Shown: in pieces, positions 44,485 through 55,054 of the stretch
Layout: each line of letters starts with the position of its first letter
How positions within the stretch are numbered: position 1 is the first letter of the stretch
Assembly: GCF_902167145.1 (NCBI RefSeq)
Contig: NC_050097.1
Span: forward strand, 226,629,034 to 226,693,033
DNA length: 64,000 bases
Direction of reading: 5' to 3'
From: Zea mays
Lineage: Eukaryota; Streptophyta; Magnoliopsida; Poales; Poaceae
Program-made: the position numbers and the translations under genes
Notes under the pieces: model-generated
The model's database searches: none
The model's input: only the letters and a program-made list of their open reading frames with translations
What the model was told of the DNA's origin: nothing

Positions 44485-44627
44485 TTGTTATGATTTGTGT
44501 TATCACTTAAGATTGTTTAAACTTGACTTAAAATTTTACATTTTTGAATAAATATTTTGAATAAGACGAGTGGTCAAAGTTTTTCTAAAAAGTCAACGAC
44601 ATCATATATTTAAGAATGGAGGGAGTA
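44485..44627 (-). mobile_element. One-ended Stowaway (Tc1/Mariner) MITE fragment
   Basis: The right end GGAGGGAGTA (44618-44627) is the TACTCCCTCC terminus of grass Stowaway MITEs, preceded by the typical gtcaaagtttttctaaaa body. The other terminus is not found, so the element is truncated at left. Confidence 0.7.
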
Positions 44628-44756
44628 TTTTTAGGAGCTTGTGAGTTCTGACTGTTTGGTTCGGTTTCTTTGAGAGAATGGGTAGAGGTCAACATGTGTA
44701 TCACTACAGTCTGTAGATTAGATAATCGCAGTTCTTAGAAAAATTACAGAGACAAT

Positions 44757-44924
44757 TGTCGGCGTTTCGACCCCGGGGGGTCCCTGGACCGACGAGTAAA
44801 TTGTCGCTGCGTGTCCCAGCCCAGATGGGTCGGCGCGAGATGGAACACAAGGGGGAAAACCGCGGCTCGTGTTATCCTGCGCCCAGGGCGGATGCGCTTG
44901 CAGTAGGGGGTTACAAGCGTTCGC

Positions 44925-44955
<31 letters not shown>

Positions 44956-46143
44956 CCTGTCCGTCAGCCCGTTCTCCCGCGCGGCCACCTTCTCGTACGA
45001 GGGCCCTGGACCTTCCTTTTATAGATGTAAGGAGAAGCCCCATGTGTACAATGGGGGGGTGTAGCAATGTGCTAACGTGTCTAGCAGAGAGGAGACAGAG
45101 CCCTATGTACATGCCGACGTGGCTGTCGGAGAGGTGTTAGAGCCCTGTTCATGTGATGTCGTGGCCGTCGGAGGAGCGCTTGAGCCCTGTAGAAGCACAG
45201 TTGTCGGGACCTTGCTGACGTCTCCTTGCTTCTGTAAGGGGCTGAGAACCGCCGTCGTCATGGGAGCATGCGGGGTGCCATCATTACTCGTTTACCGGGG
45301 CGAGCCAGATGGGACGCCGGTCTTGTTCCCCGTAGCCTGAGCTAGCTAGGGGTAGGGTAATGATGTTCCCCCCTGTAACGTGGTCGGTCCGAGCCCAAGG
45401 TCGGGCGAGGCGGTGACTCCTCCGAGGTCGAGGCTGAGTCCGAGCCCTGGGGTCGGGCGAGGCGGAGACCGTCTTCCGAGGTCGAGGTTGAGTCCGAGCC
45501 CTGGGGTCGGGCAAGGCGGAGACCGTCTTCCGAGGTCGAGGCGGGGGCCGAGCCCTGGGGTCGGGCGAGGCGGAGACCGTCTTCCGAGGTCGAGGCGCTG
45601 GCCGAGCCCTGGGGTCGGGGTCGGGCGAGGCGGAGCTTCCTATGGTGCCTGAGGCTGGACTTGGCGGCTGTCAGCCTCACCCTTGCGGGTGGCACAACAG
45701 TCGGAGCAGGGCAGGCGGCGCTGTTTTCCTGTCAGGTCAGTTAGTGGAGGGGCGAAGTGACTGCGGTCACTTCGGCCCTGTCTACTGAGGAACACGCGTC
45801 AGGATAAGGTGTCAGGCGATCCTTGCATTGAATGCTCCTGCGATACGGTCGGTTGGCGAGGCGATCTGGCCAAAGTTGCTTCACTGCGAAGCATGCCCGA
45901 ACTGGGCCTCGGGCGAGTCGAGGGTGTGCCTGTTGCTTGAGGAGGCCCTCGGGCGAGGCGTGAATCTGCCTAGGTCTACTGTTCCTGCCCGAGGCTGGGC
46001 TCGGGCGAGGCGAGATCGCGTCCCTTGAGTGGACGGAGCCTTGACCTGAATTGCGCCCATCAGGCCTCTGCAGCTTTGTGCTGATGGTGATTACCAACCG
46101 AGTTTAGGAGTCTTGGGGGTACCCCTAATTATGGTCCCCGACA
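44757..46143 (-). mobile_element. 3' LTR of the Huck-like element
   Basis: On the minus strand starts TGTCGGGGACCATAATTAGG at 46143 and ends CCGACA at 44757, 1387 bp. The minus-strand TATA box TATAAAAGG is near 45011-45019. It contains a (GA)n run at 44929-44955 and four to five copies of a ~58-bp unit (GGTCGGGCGAGGCGGAGACC) at about 45390-45640. Confidence 0.8.
45390..45640. repeat. Tandem GGTCGGGCGAGGCGGAG units in the Huck-like LTR
   Basis: Units beginning near GAGGTCGAGG...GTCCGAGCCCTGGGGTCGGG repeat about four times with small changes. They are read through by spurious repetitive ORFs on both strands. Confidence 0.8.
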
Positions 46144-46874
46144 GTAGCCCCCGAGCCTCGAAGGGAGTGTTGGTACTCGCTTGGAGGCTTTGTCGCACTT
46201 TTTTGCAAGGGGACCGGCCTTTCTCGGTTACATTTTGTTCCGGTGGGTGCGTGCGAGCGCACCCGCCGGGTGTAGCCCTTGAGGCCTCGGAGGAGTGGTT
46301 TGACTCCTTCGAGGTCTTAATGCCTTTCATGGTGCCTCGGCCGGTCTGGTTGTTCCCTCATGCGAACTGGTCGTAGCCCGGGCGCATAGTCAGGTTCCGA
46401 GTTCTCTGGCTGGTATGTTGACACTGTCAACGGTTTGGCCGGAGCCGGTTTTGCGAGAGCAGCCCCAGCCTCTGCATAGGGCGAGAGGACGGTCAAGGAC
46501 TGACTCGGCTTTTTTCATACGCCCCTTCGTCGCCTTTCCGCAAGGAGGAGGGGGGGAAGCGTCATGTTGCCCTCGGAGGCCGCCGAACATGGTGTCTCCA
46601 GTGAGTTGCTAACGGGTGATCCGAGTGGACGCCCGTGCCCCGTTCGATAAGGGTCGGCTAGTGGCCCAGAGGCGCGCTCCAAAAGTACCTGCAGGTGATT
46701 TGCCGGACCCGGTCCCGTTTGATAGGGTCCGAGGGCTCGATGCCTCCCTTTGATGGGATTCCGTTACAGAATCGCTCCTGCTGGTCTCGGAAATGTCCTG
46801 GGGTACCTCGGGAGCGTAGCCCGAGCCTCGGCCATGTATCAGACGTACCCAAAGTCATCCCTCGCTCTGCGTGT

Positions 46875-47181
46875 TCTGAGGCGGCTGTCGAACCCTTCGG
46901 GGGGCCAGCCTTCGAACCCTTGATCAGTAGTGGGCGCGGAGCCCGAGTGGCCTGAGGCGGCTGTCGAACCCTTTCGAGGGGCCAGCCTTCGAACCTCTGA
47001 CCAGTAGTGGGCGCGGAGCCCGAGTGCTCTGAGGCGGCTGTTGAACCCTTCCGAGGGGCCAGCCTTCGAACCTCTGATCAGTAGTGGGCGCGGAGCCCGA
47101 GTGATCTGGGGTGGCTGTCGAACCCTTCCGAGGGGCCAGCCTTCGAACCCCTGATCAGTAGGAGGGCTCGGGGCCCGCTTC
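46875..47181. repeat. Four 76-77 bp tandem repeats in the Huck-like internal region
   Basis: Units start at 46875, 46951, 47028 and 47105 with TCTGAGGCGGCTGTCGAACC or close variants, and contain CCAGCCTTCGAACC and GTAGTGGGCGCGGAGCCCGA. The last unit diverges at its end. Confidence 0.9.
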
Positions 47182-48041
47182 CTTCATGGGGAAGGATCCC
47201 TTTCGGAGTATCCCCTTTCCCGGTCCCTGTAGCAAGAGAGAGAAAGGGGAAGAGGAAAAGGATACGAAATTGAATGGTGTGGCACACCTTTTTTGACGCG
47301 GTCATTATGGCGGAGGTGAAGCGTCGCCCGCTTCGCCTGCCAAAGGTGTCGCCTGCCCTGCCACGGAGTTAATGCGATGGGCTGAGTGGTTCGCGGGGCA
47401 GCCGTTGTGCATGCGCGAGCCGTTCGAGGAACGGAACACGGGCGCGTCGTCTTCACGCCATGAGAGAGGGCTCCCCTGCTGCTCCAGGAGGGGACGTGAG
47501 CCTACAGACGATTTGACTGCCGCTTCCGCTCGCCTGCTGCCGCCATTACTGTCGGCCCACTTCTGGCCATATCGACCGTCGCGCCTTCTCCCGCGGCTGA
47601 CTGACCCGTGACCGACGTGCTCGGCTGGCACTGTTGGTCCATGCGCAGGGTTGCCTCGAATCGCGGCACCGGTTCCGCAGTCGAGAAGGCGCAGCATTGG
47701 CGTAAGTGGCGGTGCAGTTTTTCGCACGTAGTAACCGGCGCGCCGGTTACATGACGTGTGGGCCTGGGCCTCCATGCTGGATGCGTCAAAGTCGAAAGGG
47801 TGCATCCCCGTGGTGCAGTTGCATGCCGCATGCATGGTGGTCCGCCCTTTCACCCGCTGGTTTAGGCGAAGGTGGAGGAGTGCTTGTAACCGCTGGGCGG
47901 TTACACGCTCCGCGCGCGACGGTCTGGCTGCTTCTGTCCCAGGCCAGCTTGCATGTCGCGTGGGACCCAGCCCCCGTGTCGTAGGGGGAGGACCCTGGAG
48001 CGCGTTGGTGAAGACTTAGTCCGTGACGCCTGAGGACGCGA

Positions 48042-49019
48042 GTGGGGAGAGTCGCCTTTAAAAAGGGATTGGCCCCCTGGGTGGTAGCCACACCTTCGCA
48101 CTCTCCTCATGCATCACGCCCTTCCTCCTTCCAAGCCCCCGGATGGGGAGCGCCCGTGCTGCTTTCGTCTTGCTGCTGTCAGAGGAGCGTAACTTCGCGG
48201 AGGTTGGCACCTTTCAGCCATTGCTTGGCTTCAAGGATTTTCATCAGGCAGCCCAGCTGCATCCCCTCACCAATGGTCACCCAAGACGGTGACCACCAGT
48301 TCGATGGTGGGGAGAAGCAAGCCGGGCTACGGCCTCTGCCCCGCCCTCAGCTTCAAGGATCTTCATCATCCTTGCTGGGGAGGAGGGCGAGGCGAGCCGG
48401 GGCCTGCCTTCGCGTGGGCTGGCGTCCCGCTTCTTCCTCCGGCATCTGGGGGTGGAAACCATCCTCCAGCTCCGCGGAGGAGGCGTCCTCCATCCATGCC
48501 GGGGAAGGCGAACTGCTGCTGCCCAGCCAGGGTGCAGCATTCCGTCCTCTGTCCGGGCGACGGTGGCCAGCCGCACCGGGGGTCTCACAACACGTCGTAC
48601 GCCGCAAGGGCGGTACTCGTGTTCTGGGATGGTCCCATTCTCGTTTTCGTGGCGAGGACGGGAGTGAGGACCTGCCGGTGCGCTTTGGGGCGGCCGGCGC
48701 TCGCTGGTGCGGTGTTGGTGGGCAGGTGGACGCCACCGTCGGTGCTGAGGTGGTGGCAGCTGGAGAAAGCTTCTCCGCCGACGAGACCGTCAGTGCCACT
48801 CGTGGACCGACCTCCGGCTCTTTGGCTTTGATATCTGGTTCTCGTCCTCCGCGAGGGGACGCGAACGAGAGCCTTGTCGCAGCAGCGTCTGCCCTGAGGT
48901 CATCGCTGCTGCTGACGGAGTGGGCGGCAGCGAGCCACCTGGAATTTGTCGTCCCGCAGGCCCTCCAATTTGGGGGGTTGTTCGTACCTGCGGGAGTGGA
49001 ACCGGAGTTCTGTTTGTAA
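48042..49019 (+). CDS. Antisense ORF in the Huck-like element, function unknown
   Basis: A 325-codon ORF opposite to the element. It is Ser/Arg/Pro-rich and low in complexity, with no motif I recognise. A TATA-like TTTAAAAAGG (48056-48065) lies just after the first Met codon, so a real transcript would begin downstream and use a later start, if any. Antisense genes exist in related Tat-lineage elements, but GC-rich DNA also produces long chance ORFs, so this is weak. Confidence 0.25.
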   Translation: MGRVAFKKGLAPWVVATPSHSPHASRPSSFQAPGWGAPVLLSSCCCQRSVTSRRLAPFSHCLASRIFIRQPSCIPSPMVTQDGDHQFDGGEKQAGLRPLPRPQLQGSSSSLLGRRARRAGACLRVGWRPASSSGIWGWKPSSSSAEEASSIHAGEGELLLPSQGAAFRPLSGRRWPAAPGVSQHVVRRKGGTRVLGWSHSRFRGEDGSEDLPVRFGAAGARWCGVGGQVDATVGAEVVAAGESFSADETVSATRGPTSGSLALISGSRPPRGDANESLVAAASALRSSLLLTEWAAASHLEFVVPQALQFGGLFVPAGVEPEFCL

Positions 49020-49176
49020 TGGCATCTTGAGTGCTGGTGTCTGTTCATTGTGGCTGTCGGGGCCTGAACATCTAGGTATTTTGAGTGCAATACCGTGTTT
49101 CTTCCTCATTTCGAGCACCTAGACTCGCCTGTCGGCTAGCTGGACCGCTTAACCAAGTGTGAGTTGCCCTGTGCGG

Positions 49177-49939
49177 AAGGTGACGAGTGAGGTATCCGTA
49201 TCCCGGAGGCGTAGGAGTCCCTCGGCTCGATCGGCCTTACCACCCAAAGCTTCTCTTGCTCAGTTAAAGAAACCCTCGGCCGCTCTGCAATGAGCCAGAG
49301 CCGGAGGCAACGATGTTAGCGCGGACAGAGGCGGAGTCGGCTTGAGAAGAAGCTTCATTGGCCCAGGAGTAGGGGACTTCCCAGGCCGAGGAGGTGTAGC
49401 AGCGGCGGCTGGAGCCGGGCCGGGTCACCCACTGGTGGGACCGACCCCGGAGTCGGGCTGCCGAGGCCATGAGCCGGGCTGGTGTCCTCGGGGGACAGCT
49501 GGCTGAGGCTACGGAGCGGCCGGTCAAGCCGTCTGCTCGGGCCGGGTTCCTGGAGGAGACCCTGGCGGCGATGGCCCAGGCGCGGTGCTGACATCTTCCT
49601 TCGAGGTGGAGATCCTTCGCCAGTGTCGCCGTCCGAGGCCGGGCCAGATTCCACCGAAGGTGGAGACGATGCCGAGGGTGCTGCAGCTCCCCCTATTGAT
49701 GTCTGAACCTGCAGGAACAGTTTGTCTGTAGTACACGTATGTTTTTTGCGGCTACCAAGGCCCAAACATGTTATCGTCGTGTTATAAAGCTGCATTTCTT
49801 TTCCTACCGTTTCGAGTATCCGGACTTGTTCGTCGGTAGCAGAATCGCTTATCCGAGTAAGAGTTATTTTTCGCGAAAGGTGACGAGTGAGGTATCTGTA
49901 TCCCGGAGGCGTAGGAGTCCCTCGGCTCGGTCGGCCTTG
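49177..49939. repeat. Two copies of a ~63-bp direct repeat, 700 bp apart
   Basis: AAGGTGACGAGTGAGGTATC...CTCGGCTC...TCGGCCTT occurs at 49177-49239 and 49877-49939, about 95 percent alike by eye. It lies in the non-coding part of the Huck-like element. Confidence 0.85.
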
Positions 49940-50050
49940 CCGCTTACACGCGCTCTTAATCGTTTCGCGGGGTTCTTTACTGATATAGCCGGGAAACACG
50001 AAAGTCGTTTTGGTAGAAGACTTTTGCCGAGGAAAATTTTGACGCAGAGG

Positions 50051-51273
50051 TGAGAGCACCTAGAGGGGGGGGGTGAATAGGTGATCCTGTGAAACTTGAA
50101 ACTTAATCCACAAAAACTTGATTAGGCGTTAGCACAATAATGCCAAGTGGCTAGAGAGGAGTCTCAACAAAACACAATAACCACAGGAGATCAATCACAG
50201 AGATGGCACAGTGGTTTATCCCGTGGTTCGGCCAAGACCAACGCTTGCCTACTCCACGTTGTGGCGTCCCAACGGACGAGGGTTGCAATCAACCCCTCTC
50301 AAGCGGTCCAAAGACCCACTTGAATACCACAGTGTTTTGCTTGCTTTACTATATCCCGTTTGCGAGGAATCTCCACACTTTGGAGCCTCTCGCCGTTACA
50401 CTTGAAGTTCATAAAGAAGCACGGAGTAAGGAAGGGATGAGCAACACACTCAAGACAAGAAATCACAGCAACACCACGCACACAAGTCGCAACAAGAGCT
50501 CACAACACAACTCAATGAGTTCACAACTCAACTAGAGCTCTAATTGCTATTGCAAGGAATCAAAAGCGCGGAATTGATGTCTTAGTGCTTAGGAATGCTT
50601 AGAGAATGCTTGGTGTCCTCCTCCATGCGCCTAGGGGTCCCTTTTATAGCCCCAAGGCAGCTAGGAGCCGTTGAGTGCATTCCAGGAAGGCAATTCTTGC
50701 CTTCTGTCGCCTGGCGCACCGGACAGTCCGGTGCACCATCGGACACTGTCCGGTGCGGATTTCCTTCCTTATTTGGCGAAGCCAACCGTTGGCAGCCTTG
50801 GAGCCGTTGGCGCACCGGACAGTCCGGTGCCCCCTACTAGCCGTTGGCACGACCACGTGTCCCGCGCAGATCGCGCGGCCGACCGTTGGCTCACCGGACA
50901 GTCCGGTGCACACCGGACAGTCCGGTGAATTTTAGCCGTACGCCGTTAATTACTTCCCAAGAGCAGCTAGTTCTCCTGAGCCAGCCTGGCGCACCGGACA
51001 CTGTCTGGTGCACCACCGGACAGTCCGGTGCACCCAGACAGAGCTGGCTTTGGCTGATCAAGGCCATCTCTTCTTCAATTCGATTTCTCCTGTTTCCAGC
51101 ACTTAGACACAATACATTAGTCTCTAAAACAATGTACTAAGTCTGAGAAACATACCTTTATACTTGATTTGTACTTTGTCCACCACTTTGCATAGATCAA
51201 CACTTAGGCACTTGTGTTGGATACTAAATCACCAAAACACTTAGAAATGGCCCAAGGGCACATTTCCCTTTCA
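50051..51273 (-). mobile_element. 3' LTR of the Ji-like element
   Basis: Starts TGAGAGCACCTAGAGG, ends TTTCCCTTTCA, 1223 bp. The minus-strand TATA (GGGGCTATAAAAGGGACC) is near 50637-50654. CACCGGACAGTCCGGTG palindromes lie at 50717-51032. Confidence 0.9.
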
Positions 51274-52053
51274 ATCTCCCCCTTTTTGGTGATTTATGCC
51301 AACACAACATAAAGCAAGTAGAACAAGTACAAAAAAAATTCAAATAAGAACTCAAATTTGTTTTGAATCAAATTTGGCATATATGGATCATTCTTTGCCA
51401 CCACTTGGTTTGTTTTAATCAACCTCAAATTCCTATCTCTAAGTCAAAAACACTTGTTGACATAACAAGAGTTGTTCCAAGAGAATTGATCAAAGTTTTC
51501 AAAAACTCCCCTTTTTCCCATAATTAAGCCTTCTCCCCACAAGAGACCAACTTTTGACAATAAGAGGTAATCAAGAGTATTTTGACAAACAAAAACTCTA
51601 ACTCTACTTTTTTCAAAATTCTCAAGTGGTAGCTGATCCATTATTGCTTTGGCCTTATTTTCTCCCCCTTTGGCATCAAGCACCAAAACGGGATCAATTT
51701 TGGCCCCTTAACCCCATTGCCTCACCAAAAATCTTCAACTAAGAGTAAAAGGCAATAAGAGTACTAAGATGAACTTGGAAGAAGTTACTCGTTCATCGGA
51801 GTGCAGTGGAAGTCTTGCATGGTCCAAGTTCACCTTTTCCCTTTCAATCCTCCTTTGAGACTAAATTAAGCAAACTCAAGCACACAGTTAGTCTCAAAGG
51901 GTCAAGTTGTAGCACATCTCCCCCTAAATTTGTGCATCACTTGCAAATGGACTTGTAAGGTCCGGGGAGTGCTTGTACAACTTGAGCACCATAAATAAAC
52001 AACAAAATGCATAAGGAACATGATCAAAGGCATAAACACATGTATGCTATAAA
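51274..52053 (-). other. Non-coding 3' tract of the Ji-like element
   Basis: The polypurine tract AAAAAGGGGGAGAT adjoins the LTR (51274-51287). Further AGGGGGAGA tracts are near 51660 and 51920. No gene. Confidence 0.75.
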
Positions 52054-54220
52054 TCAATCCAAGTTCCGCGAATCTAAGACATTTGGCTCACTACGCAACT
52101 TGCAAACGGTCTGCTCATCTAAAGGCTTGGTAAAGATATCGACTAGCTGGTTCTCGGAGATAACATGAAACACTTCGATATCTCCCAATTTGCTGGTGGT
52201 CTCTCAAAAAGTGATGCCGGATGTCTATGTGCTTTCTGCGGCTGTGTTCAACAGGATTATCCGCCATGCGGATAGCACTCTCATTATCACATAGGAGTGG
52301 GACTTTGCTCAGATTGTAGCCAAAGTCCCTGAGGGTTTGCCTCATCCAAAGTAGTTGCGCGCAACACTGTCCTGCGACAACGTACTCGGCCTCAGCGGTG
52401 GATAGGGCGACAGAGGTTTGTTTCTTAGAACTCCATGACACCAGGGACCTTCCTAAGAATTGGCACGTCCCCGATATACTCTTCCTATCGACCTTACACC
52501 CAGCATAGTCGGAGTCTGAATATCCAATCAAGTCAAAGGTAGACCCCTTTGGATACCAGATCCCGAAACAAGGCGTAGCGACTAAATATCTAAGAATTCG
52601 CTTCACAACCACTAAGTGACACTCCTTAGGATCGGATTGAAATCTAGCACACATGCATACACTAAGCATAATATCCGGTCTACTAGCACATAAATAAAGT
52701 AAAGACCCTATCATAGACCGGTATGCTTTTTGATCAACATACTTACCTCCTTTGTTGAGGTCGGTGTGTCCGTCGGTTCCCATCGGAGTCTTTGCGGGCT
52801 TGGCGTCCTTCATCCCAAACCTCTTGATCAAATCTTGTGTGTACTTCGTTTGGGAGATGAAGGTTCCATCCTTGAGTTGCCTCACTTGGAACCCAAGGAA
52901 GTAGCTTAACTCGCCCATCATCGACATCTCGAATTTCTGAGTCATCACCCTGCTAAACTCTTCACAAGACTTTTGGTTAGTAGAACCAAATATTATGTCA
53001 TCAACATAAATTTGGCACACAAAAAGATCACCATAACAAGTCTTAGTAAAAAGAGTTGGATCGGCTTTCCCAACCTTGAAAGCATTAGCAATTAAAAAGT
53101 CTCTAAGGCATTCATACCATGCTCTTGGGGCTTGCTTAAGTCCATAGAGCGCCTTAGAGAGCTTACACACGTGGTCGGGGTACCGTTCATCCTCGAAGCC
53201 AGGGGGTTGCTCCACGTACACCTCCTCCTTGATTGGCCCGTTGAGGAAAGCACTCTTCACATCCATTTGGAACAACCTGAAGGAATGGTGAGCGGCATAT
53301 GCTAGCAAGATACGAATGGACTCTAGCCTAGCCACAGGAGCAAAAGTCTCCTCAAAGTCCAAACCTGCGACTTGGGCATAACCTTTTGCCACAAGTCGTG
53401 CCTTGTTCCTTGTCACCACCCCGTGCTCGTCTTGTTTGTTGCGGAACACCCACTTGGTTCCAACAACATTTTGCTTGGGACGAGGCACCAGTGTCCATAC
53501 TTCATTTCTTTTGAAGTTGTTGAGCTCCTCCTGCATGGCCAATACCCAGTCCGGATCTAGCAAGGCCTCTTCTACCCTGAAAGGCTCAATAGAAGAGACA
53601 AAGGAGTAATGCTCACAAAAATTAACTAATCGAGATCGAGTAGTTACTCCCTTGCTAATGTCACCCAAAATCTGGTCGACGGGATGATCCCTTTGAATCA
53701 TCGCTCGAACTTGGGTTGGAGGTGCCGGTTGCGCTTCTTCCTCTATTACATGATCATCTTGTGCTCCCCCTTGATCACACGCCTCCTGTTCATCATCTTG
53801 AGTTGGGGGATGCACCATTGTTGAGGAAGAAGGTTGATCTCGTTCATCTTGTTCCTGTGGCCGCACATCTCCAATCGCCATGGTGCGTATTGCGGCCGTT
53901 GGAACTTCTTCTTCATCTACATCATCAAAATCAACAACTTGCCCTCTTGGAGAGCCATTAGTCTTATCAAATACAACGTCGCTAGAGACTTCAACCAAAC
54001 CCGATGATTTGTTGAAGACTCTATACACTTTTGTATTTGAGTCATAACCTAACAAAAACCCTTCTACGGCTTTGGGAGCAAATTTGGAATTTCTACCCTT
54101 CTTCACTAGAATGTAGCATTTACTCCCAAAAACTCGAAAATACGAAACATTAGGTTTGTTACCGGTTAGTAGCTCATACGACGTCTTCTTGAGGAGGCGA
54201 TGAAGATAGACCCTGTTGAT
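52054..54220 (-). pseudogene. pol: Ji-like pol, frameshifted near its end and cut by an insertion
   Basis: Copia pol containing the end of integrase (from KTSYELLTG), reverse transcriptase with [10 protein letters not shown], and RNase H with LSTAEAEY. The frame is open from the chromovirus insertion point at 54220 down to about 52185. A one-base length change just after the HHFLRDHQQ motif then shifts it, and the shifted frame ends at 52115; the original frame would end near 52054. The N-terminal half is separated by about 10 kb of inserted element, so no complete product is possible. Confidence 0.88.
54216..54220. repeat. Candidate TSD TTGAT of the chromovirus
   Basis: Five bases immediately before the 5' LTR. 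The partner would lie after the 3' LTR, outside the window. Confidence 0.5.
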
Positions 54221-54939
54221 TGTAGCATCCCAAAAATCCTAACCCAGGTTTGAAACCCTAATCTACCCCTTTCCCCTCCCTTCATCCTTTAATTCGAAGG
54301 CCTCCACTAGTTTTCTTTCATCATATGCATACATTTTGTTTGATCACAAAGCACCTCAGTTAGATTCTATTTTTTAAACACTTAGAGTATCCACAAAATA
54401 TTTTGTTCAAAAGAAAAAGGGGCAAAATGGGAAATAGAAATTAGAAGGTAAAAAGAAAAAGGGAAAAGCTCTCTCCCCCCCTGCTGGACCGAATTCCGGC
54501 CCAAGCCCGCGACCTCCCCCTTTCCCACGCGCCCGCGCTCCTCCGTTTTCGGCCCATCTTCGGCCTGCCTCCGCGCGCGCGCGCCAGCCCGCTCCTCGCC
54601 CCGCACCTCTCTCGCTGGCAAGGTGTCCCCACCTGTCAGCCGCCCTCTCTCTCGCGCGCTCGCCCCCTCTGACAGGATGGCCCCGCTGGTCAGTTGCTTC
54701 GTCGTCCTTCCGCCGTCTCCTCACCGAAGTCACCTCCGGCCATCGCCTCCGTCCTCCCCTCTGCCATCTCGCCACACAGGGAAGTTTGGCACCGCTTCGT
54801 CCTCCCCTCCTTGACCAGCGTCCTCGCCGGTACCGCCCCGCCGTAGCGTCCCCTCGGCGGCGCTGTGCGGCATTAATGGCCGCACTGTGAAGCTCGCCGG
54901 AGCCAAGAAGCTCCACCGCTTCCCCTTCCCTTGCGCGCC

Positions 54940-54948
54940 TATAAAAGG
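54940..54948 (+). promoter_or_regulatory. TATA box of the chromovirus LTR
   Basis: TATAAAAGG within CGCGCCTATAAAAGGCTCGC. Transcription would start near 54975, defining the R region. The same box is in the 3' LTR near 63371. Confidence 0.85.
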
Positions 54949-55048
54949 CTCGCCCCGAGCCCCTCCTTCCTCGCACCAGCCCCGGCCATCCCTCTCCTCC
55001 CCTCCCCCGAGCACAATTCGCGAAGCGCCGGCGTCGTTCTCCTCTCCG

Positions 55049-55054
55049 GTGAGT
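55049..55054 (+). promoter_or_regulatory. Candidate splice donor in the chromovirus leader
   Basis: CTCTCCG|GTGAGT matches the plant donor consensus, about 75 nt after the expected cap site. Possible acceptors are TTTCCTAG at 55763 and CCCATGGCAG at 58176. Inference only. Confidence 0.45.

Larger units (their letters stand above)
44757..50050 (-). mobile_element. Huck-like Ty3/gypsy element, 3' part, interrupted by Ji
   Basis: The 3' LTR is at left and the internal region runs rightward until the Ji insertion at 50051. The minus-strand polypurine tract CTCGGGGGCTAC abuts the LTR, the same arrangement as in the Grande-like element. The internal part has no gag/pol; it is GC-rich 3' sequence with tandem repeats and a long antisense ORF. 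The 5-bp candidate TSD ACAAT (44752-44756) cannot be confirmed because the other end is outside the window. The name Huck is from memory of the LTR termini. Confidence 0.65.
50051..54220 (-). mobile_element. Ji-like Sirevirus (Ty1/copia), 3' part, interrupted by a chromovirus
   Basis: The 3' LTR, polypurine region and most of pol are present on the minus strand. The remainder (rest of pol, gag, 5' LTR) must lie beyond the chromovirus, outside the window. The 5-bp candidate TSD AGAGG is at 50046-50050. Confidence 0.85.

Noticed and set aside
47305..47853. 182-codon minus-strand ORF in the Huck-like internal region
   Set aside because: It is in sense orientation but has no gag or pol motif and overlaps several equally long ORFs in other frames.
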